Assembly (NCBI GenBank): GCA_008501585.1
Contig: QQUN01000007.1
Coordinates: forward strand, 36,006-100,005
Length of the DNA: 64,000 nucleotides
Reading direction: 5' to 3'
DNA from: Pseudomonadota bacterium
GTDB lineage: Bacteria; Pseudomonadota; Gammaproteobacteria; Burkholderiales; Rhodocyclaceae
Position 1 is the first letter of the stretch. Each line of letters starts with the position of its first letter. The notes beneath the pieces are model-generated. The model saw only the letters and a program-made list of their open reading frames with translations. It searched no databases and was not told the DNA's origin. This document shows, piece by piece, positions 60,137 to 64,000 of this stretch. The position numbers were made by a program, and so were the translations under genes.

Positions 60137-60571
60137 ATGACGCAACGGCTCGACCGCTTCGTTGGCGACGGCTCCCCGCTCGACCGGCTGCGCGCCCATG
60201 CCGCACGCCTGACCCGCCTGCAGCAGTTGGTGCTGGCCGAGTTGCCGCCCTACCTGGCCGACAGTTGCCATGTGGCCAACCTCAAGGACGATGTGCTGCT
60301 GATCCACGCCGCCAGTGGCGCCGTGGCGGCCAAGCTGCGCCAGGCCACCCCACGCCTGCTCAATGCCCTGGCCATGCAGGGAGTGATGGTCAGCAGCGTC
60401 AAGATTGCCACCCGGCCGGTCAACCCCGCGCCGCCGCCAAAACCGCCAACCCAGCGAACAGTCAGCGGGCAAACGCAGGATGCGCTGCGCTCGCTGGCGG
60501 GCGAACTGCCCGACGACGCGCCGCTACGCGCGGCACTGGAACGCTTTGTCCGGCGCAGCCGGGGGGAATAA
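60137..60571 (+). CDS. DUF721 (DciA-like) domain protein
   Basis: The product has 144 residues. The first 100 residues fit DUF721: LTRLQQLVLAELPPYLADSCHVANLKDDVLLIHAASGAVAAKLRQATPRLL. A Pro-rich linker and a short helical tail follow. DciA proteins load the replicative helicase in bacteria without DnaC, but many DUF721 members next to secA are uncharacterised. It is divergent from secA. Confidence 0.85.
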   Translation: MTQRLDRFVGDGSPLDRLRAHAARLTRLQQLVLAELPPYLADSCHVANLKDDVLLIHAASGAVAAKLRQATPRLLNALAMQGVMVSSVKIATRPVNPAPPPKPPTQRTVSGQTQDALRSLAGELPDDAPLRAALERFVRRSRGE

Positions 60572-60573
60572 GG

Positions 60574-60762
60574 CTAGAGAATCGGCGCCAGCAGGCGCTC
60601 GACGATCAGCAACGCGAGAAAAACCAGCAGTGCCACCAGGCCGACACGGGTAAACACCCAGGCCCAGTGGCGATAGCGCGGATTGCCCGAAAGCAGGTAG
60701 AGGATCAGCGAGCCGCCGACCATCAGCAGTGCCAGCGCGCCGACCAGGCGAATCACGAACAT
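60574..60762 (-). CDS. small two-helix membrane protein
   Basis: The 62-residue protein has two helices (LVGALALLMVGGSLILYLLSG and VFTRVGLVALLVFLALLIVERLL) joined by NPRYRHWAW. It starts 7 nt after lpxC, so it is probably on the ftsZ-lpxC side transcript, and it ends two bases from the convergent DUF721 gene. Its function is unknown. Confidence 0.75.
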   Translation of the reverse strand: MFVIRLVGALALLMVGGSLILYLLSGNPRYRHWAWVFTRVGLVALLVFLALLIVERLLAPIL

Positions 60763-60769
60763 CGCGTGT

Positions 60770-61687
60770 TCACACCGGCACCGGCTCGAACATGCCCAGC
60801 ACGCCCGGCGCAGCCTGGCGCTCGTCCTCGAAGGTCACGACCTCCCAGGCGCTCTCGTCTTCGAGCAGCACACGCAACACCTGGTTGTTCAGCGCGTGGC
60901 CCGACTTGTGGGCCGAATAGGCCGCCAGCAGCGGCTTGCCCGCCAGGTAGAGGTCGCCGATGGCGTCGAGCACCTTGTGCTTGACGAACTCGTCGTTGAA
61001 GCGCAGCCCGTCGGCATTGAGGATGCGGTACTCGTCCATCACGATGGCGTTGTCCAGGCTGCCACCGAGGGCCAGCCCGTTGGAGCGCATGAACTCGACG
61101 TCTTGCACGAAACCGAAGGTGCGCGCGCGGGCCACGCCCTGCACGTAGGACTGGTCGGCAAAATCGACCGTCGCGTCGGTCACGGTGCGGTTGATGGCCG
61201 GGTGGTTGAAGACGATGGAAAAATCCAGCTTGAAGCCGTCGTACGGCTCCAGGCGCACCCACTTGTCGTCCTCACGGTATTCGACCGGCTTCCTGACACG
61301 CAGGAAGCGCTTGGGCGCGGCCTGCTCTTCGAGCCCGGCAGACTGGATCAGGAACACGAAGGGGCCGGCGCTGCCGTCGAGAATCGGCAACTCGGGCGCA
61401 TCGACATCGACATGCACGTTGTCCACACCGAGGCCGGCCAGCGCCGACATCAAGTGCTCGACCGTCCCCACCTTGGCCTCGCCCTGCTGCAGGCCGGAGC
61501 ACAGGCGGGTATCGACCACCGAATAAGGATCGGCGGGCAGATCGACGACCGGATCGAGGTCGACCCGATGGAAGACCACGCCGGTGTCCGGTGCCGCCGG
61601 GCGCAGCGTCATGGTGACCTTGCGGCCGCCGTGCAGGCCGACGCCAGTGGCGGAAATCGTCGATTTGAGCGTGCGTTGCTTGATCAT
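60770..61687 (-). CDS. lpxC: UDP-3-O-acyl-N-acetylglucosamine deacetylase
   Basis: The product has 305 residues. Zinc ligands are His78 in [16 protein letters not shown] and His-Asp in [26 protein letters not shown] holds the general acid His. It performs the committed step of lipid A synthesis. The start [11 protein letters not shown] at 61687 is the family start; an upstream in-frame extension was discarded. It follows ftsZ after 170 nt. Confidence 0.97.
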   Translation of the reverse strand: MIKQRTLKSTISATGVGLHGGRKVTMTLRPAAPDTGVVFHRVDLDPVVDLPADPYSVVDTRLCSGLQQGEAKVGTVEHLMSALAGLGVDNVHVDVDAPELPILDGSAGPFVFLIQSAGLEEQAAPKRFLRVRKPVEYREDDKWVRLEPYDGFKLDFSIVFNHPAINRTVTDATVDFADQSYVQGVARARTFGFVQDVEFMRSNGLALGGSLDNAIVMDEYRILNADGLRFNDEFVKHKVLDAIGDLYLAGKPLLAAYSAHKSGHALNNQVLRVLLEDESAWEVVTFEDERQAAPGVLGMFEPVPV

Positions 61688-61857
61688 GGTCTGTCGCGGT
61701 TCAGAGTCCGGGCGCCCGAAGAATCGGCACAGGCGCAATAAGCTGAAGTCTAGCATGCGGTGCACAACGCCCATTTCAAACGGCGACGGGCGCCTGACGC
61801 GCGGACGGGAGGCATCGTCCATGCGCCAGGCGCCCGCCGGGGCGATCCGCAGACCGG

Positions 61858-62994
61858 TCAGTCAGCCTGCTTGCGCAGGAAGGCCGGGATATCGTAGGTG
61901 CCCACGCCGCTGGCGCTCATCGCCTCGACCGTGGTGCGACGGCCGCTGCGAATCACCGCCGGCACATCGCTGTCCTGCGCGCCACCGCCGACCGGGCCGT
62001 AGGTACCGGTGCCCTGCACCACCTGCATGACCGGCTTGCTGGCCGACACCGCCGGACTGCCCAGGCCGGTGGCGACCACGGTCACGCGGATGCGGTCTTC
62101 CATGGCTTCGTCGAAGACGGTGCCGTAGATCACGAAGGCGTCCTTGGCGGCGAAGGCGCGCACGGTATTCACCGCTTCCTTCACTTCCGACATCTTCAGC
62201 GAGCGGCTGGCGGTGAGGTTGATCAGCACGCCACGCGCGCCGGACAACTCCACACCTTCGAGCAGCGGGCTGGCCGCGGCCTGTTCGGCGGCGATGCGTG
62301 CGCGGTCGATGCCGGCGGCTTCGGCCGAGCCCATCATGGCGCGGCCCATCTCGGCCATCACCGTGCGCACGTCCTGGAAGTCGACGTTCACCAGACCCGG
62401 GATGTTGATGATCTCGGCGATGCCACCGACGGCGTTGCGCAGGACGTTGTCGGCGGCGCGGAAGCCGTCTTCGAGGCTGGCGTCGTCGCCGAGCACTTCC
62501 ATCAGCTTGTCGTTGAGCACCACGATCAGCGAATCGACATGGCTGGAGAGCTCTTCGATACCGCTGTCGGCGACACGGTCGCGGTTCTCGAAGTCGAAGG
62601 GCTTGGTCACCACACCGACGGTGAGAATGCCCATTTCCTTGGCCACTTCGGCCACCACCGGGGCGGCGCCGGTGCCGGTGCCGCCGCCCATGCCGGCGGT
62701 GATGAACACCATGTGCGCGCCGGAGATGGCTTCGGCAATCGCCTCGCGCGCTTCCTGCGCGGAGCAGCGGCCGGCTTCCGGCTTGGCGCCGGCGCCCAGG
62801 CCCGAGGTGCCCAGCTGCACCTTGTGCGTGGCCAGATTGCGCTTGAGTGCCTGTGCGTCGGTATTGGCGGTGATGAACTCCACCCCGTGCACGCCCTCGC
62901 GGATCATGTGATCGACGGCATTGCCGCCGGCGCCCCCGAGCCCGACCACCTTGATGATGGTGCCGGTCGGTTCCTTCTCAACGATTTCAAACAT
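61858..62994 (-). CDS. ftsZ: cell division protein FtsZ
   Basis: The product has 378 residues. The tubulin signature [10 protein letters not shown] begins at 103. [18 protein letters not shown] at the N terminus and [11 protein letters not shown] at the C terminus (the binding peptide for FtsA and ZipA) are complete. It polymerises into the Z-ring. AAGGAGGCGAGGCAC precedes the ATG at 62994. A 148-nt AT-rich gap with a large inverted repeat separates it from ftsA. Confidence 0.98.
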   Translation of the reverse strand: MFEIVEKEPTGTIIKVVGLGGAGGNAVDHMIREGVHGVEFITANTDAQALKRNLATHKVQLGTSGLGAGAKPEAGRCSAQEAREAIAEAISGAHMVFITAGMGGGTGTGAAPVVAEVAKEMGILTVGVVTKPFDFENRDRVADSGIEELSSHVDSLIVVLNDKLMEVLGDDASLEDGFRAADNVLRNAVGGIAEIINIPGLVNVDFQDVRTVMAEMGRAMMGSAEAAGIDRARIAAEQAAASPLLEGVELSGARGVLINLTASRSLKMSEVKEAVNTVRAFAAKDAFVIYGTVFDEAMEDRIRVTVVATGLGSPAVSASKPVMQVVQGTGTYGPVGGGAQDSDVPAVIRSGRRTTVEAMSASGVGTYDIPAFLRKQAD

Positions 62995-63046
62995 GTGCCT
63001 CGCCTCCTTGAAAAACGGCTTTAACGCCACTTTCTCGTCCGCGCAT

Positions 63047-63091
63047 CCCGGTATCTAGTATTAGCTTGGCATTCTATAACTAAATACCGGG
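63047..63091. promoter_or_regulatory. 18-bp imperfect inverted repeat between ftsA and ftsZ
   Basis: CCCGGTATCTAGTATTAG and CTATAACTAAATACCGGG pair at 15 of 18 positions around the centre CTTGGCATT. It lies 53-97 nt upstream of the ftsZ ATG, in AT-rich DNA. On the minus strand -10-like boxes (TATAGAAT, TAATACT) fall inside the arms, so a regulator or an RNA hairpin here could set FtsZ level. Confidence 0.5.
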
Positions 63092-63118
63092 CAGCAACAG
63101 ACGAACTACAAATTCATA

Positions 63119-63141
63119 CAAAACCCTGCCCGAGAGCAGGC
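63119..63141 (-). terminator. weak terminator after ftsA
   Basis: On the minus strand GCCTGC..GCAGG forms a short stem followed by GTTTTG just past the ftsA stop. It may partly uncouple ftsZ from the upstream division genes. Confidence 0.4.
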
Positions 63142-63142
63142 C

Positions 63143-64000
63143 CTAGAAATTCCGCTCAAACCAACCCTTCATGCGGTCGAACATCTGGCGCAAGTTGCGT
63201 GTTTCGCGCGCCTGGATGCCGCGGCGCCGCTGCGCCATCGCCTCGACCATCAAACCCATTGCGGTGGCATAGCGTGGCTGGCACACCACATCGGCCAAGC
63301 CACCGGCATACTGCGGCGCGCCAATGCGCACCGGCATATGGAAAATCTCTTCGCCCAGCTCGATCATGCCGTCCATCACCGACGCGCCGCCGGTGAGCAC
63401 GATGCCGGACGAGAGCAGCTCCTCGTAGCCGCTGCGACGCAGTTCGGACTGCACCAGCTCGAACAGCTCCGACACGCGCGGCTCGATCACGTCGGCCAGC
63501 GCCTGGCGCGACAGCTTGCGCGCGCTGCGGTCGCCCACGCCGGGCACTTCGATCATCTCGGCCGGATCGGCCAGCGAACTCATGGCCACGCCGTGGCGGA
63601 TCTTGATCTCCTCGGCCTCGGCCGTCGGCGTGCGCAGCGCCATGGCGATGTCGTTGGTGATCTGGTCGCCGGCCACCGGGATCACCGCCGTGTGGCGGAT
63701 CGCGCCCTGGGTGAACACCGCCAGGTCGGTGGTCCCGCCGCCGATATCGACCAGGCACACACCGAGGCCCTTCTCGTCTTCCGACAAGGTGGCGTAGCTC
63801 GAGGCCAGCGGTTGCAGGATCAGGTCCATCACTTCCAGGCCGCAGCGGCGCACGCACTTGATCACGTTCTGCGCCGCCGACACCGCACCGGTGACGCTAT
63901 GCACCTTCACTTCCAGCTTGACGCCGCTCATGCCGATCGGCTCGCGCCCGCCGTCCTGGCCGTCGATGATGAATTCCTGGGTCAGGATGTGCAGGATCTG
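63143..64000 (-). CDS. ftsA: cell division protein FtsA (partial, 5' end outside window)
   Basis: The frame is open to the right edge; 285 C-terminal residues are visible. The ATP site is LVDIGGGTTDLAVFTQGAIRHT, then IPVAGDQITNDIA, GIVLTGGASVMDGMIELGEE, and the C-terminal MKGWFERNF, an amphipathic membrane-binding helix. FtsA is the actin-like anchor of FtsZ. The residues before the internal ATG at 63931 (QILHILTQEFIIDGQDGGRE) also fit FtsA, so the gene continues beyond the window. Confidence 0.97.
   Translation of the reverse strand, partial: QILHILTQEFIIDGQDGGREPIGMSGVKLEVKVHSVTGAVSAAQNVIKCVRRCGLEVMDLILQPLASSYATLSEDEKGLGVCLVDIGGGTTDLAVFTQGAIRHTAVIPVAGDQITNDIAMALRTPTAEAEEIKIRHGVAMSSLADPAEMIEVPGVGDRSARKLSRQALADVIEPRVSELFELVQSELRRSGYEELLSSGIVLTGGASVMDGMIELGEEIFHMPVRIGAPQYAGGLADVVCQPRYATAMGLMVEAMAQRRRGIQARETRNLRQMFDRMKGWFERNF

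Overview
The window is a high-GC (about two-thirds G+C by eye) proteobacterial chromosome segment. Gene content and order point to a betaproteobacterium of the Rhodocyclales/Zoogloeaceae type (Azoarcus/Thauera relatives). The signs are a caa3-type cytochrome oxidase cluster with small betaproteobacterial accessory genes, a CIRCE element in front of rpoH, an Azospirillum-like phenylpyruvate/indolepyruvate decarboxylase, a PEP-CTERM protein, the order rpe-gph-trpEGDC, and ftsA-ftsZ-lpxC. The genus assignment is inference.

Layout. (1) 1-15.7 kb: a Lap-type adhesion locus. A truncated LapD-like c-di-GMP receptor runs in from the left edge. Facing it is a type I secretion operon: ABC exporter, HlyD-type adaptor, a LuxR-family regulator with a degenerate receiver, and a 2991-residue adhesin. 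The adhesin carries a LapG-type PAAG site at residues 111-114, about 14 Calx-beta-like repeats, a vWA domain and RTX repeats. (2) 15.8-18.6 kb: rpoH behind a perfect CIRCE operator, then convergent ipdC. (3) 18.6-27.4 kb: the caa3 oxidase and heme-A assembly genes ctaC-ctaD-(33-aa ORF)-ctaG-DUF2970-ctaE and surf1-(CxxxC protein)-ctaA-ctaB-sco, behind a perfect FNR-type box and phased GTCT repeats. (4) 27.4-33.9 kb: a tightly overlapping membrane-lipid operon (FAD oxidoreductase, Cfa-like methyltransferase, chalcone-isomerase-like protein, MFS carrier, DUF3833 lipoprotein, SDR, NTF2-like protein) led by a small membrane ORF and a promoter flanked by TTGTC/GACAA dyads. (5) 34-40.8 kb: hldE C-terminal-type adenylyltransferase, a PAS-PAS-GGDEF-EAL protein, cysK, recQ and a PEP-CTERM protein. 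(6) 40.9-52.2 kb, minus strand: FKBP, msrA, DUF2189, and the block rpe-gph-(candidate leader peptide)-trpE-trpG-trpD-trpC-tamB. (7) 52.3-54.4 kb: apaG, a methyltransferase, and a lower-GC accessory patch with an HNH nuclease between REP-like inverted repeats. (8) 54.4-64 kb: argJ, an HDOD protein, secA, a DUF721 protein, a small membrane protein, lpxC, ftsZ and the end of ftsA.

How it works together. LapD, the secretion operon and the adhesin would form a c-di-GMP-controlled attachment and release system; LapG and the outer-membrane TolC-like component are not in the window. The oxidase cluster is a complete terminal oxidase with its copper and heme-A assembly factors. The lipid operon resembles clusters linked elsewhere to furan or branched fatty acid synthesis and to light or singlet-oxygen stress. 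No rRNA, tRNA, CRISPR array, prophage or complete insertion sequence was seen. The best candidates for something little described are the lipid operon with its palindromic promoter, the pseudo-receiver regulator embedded in the adhesin operon, the phased repeats upstream of ctaC, the Trp-rich ORF before trpE, and the large inverted repeat between ftsA and ftsZ.
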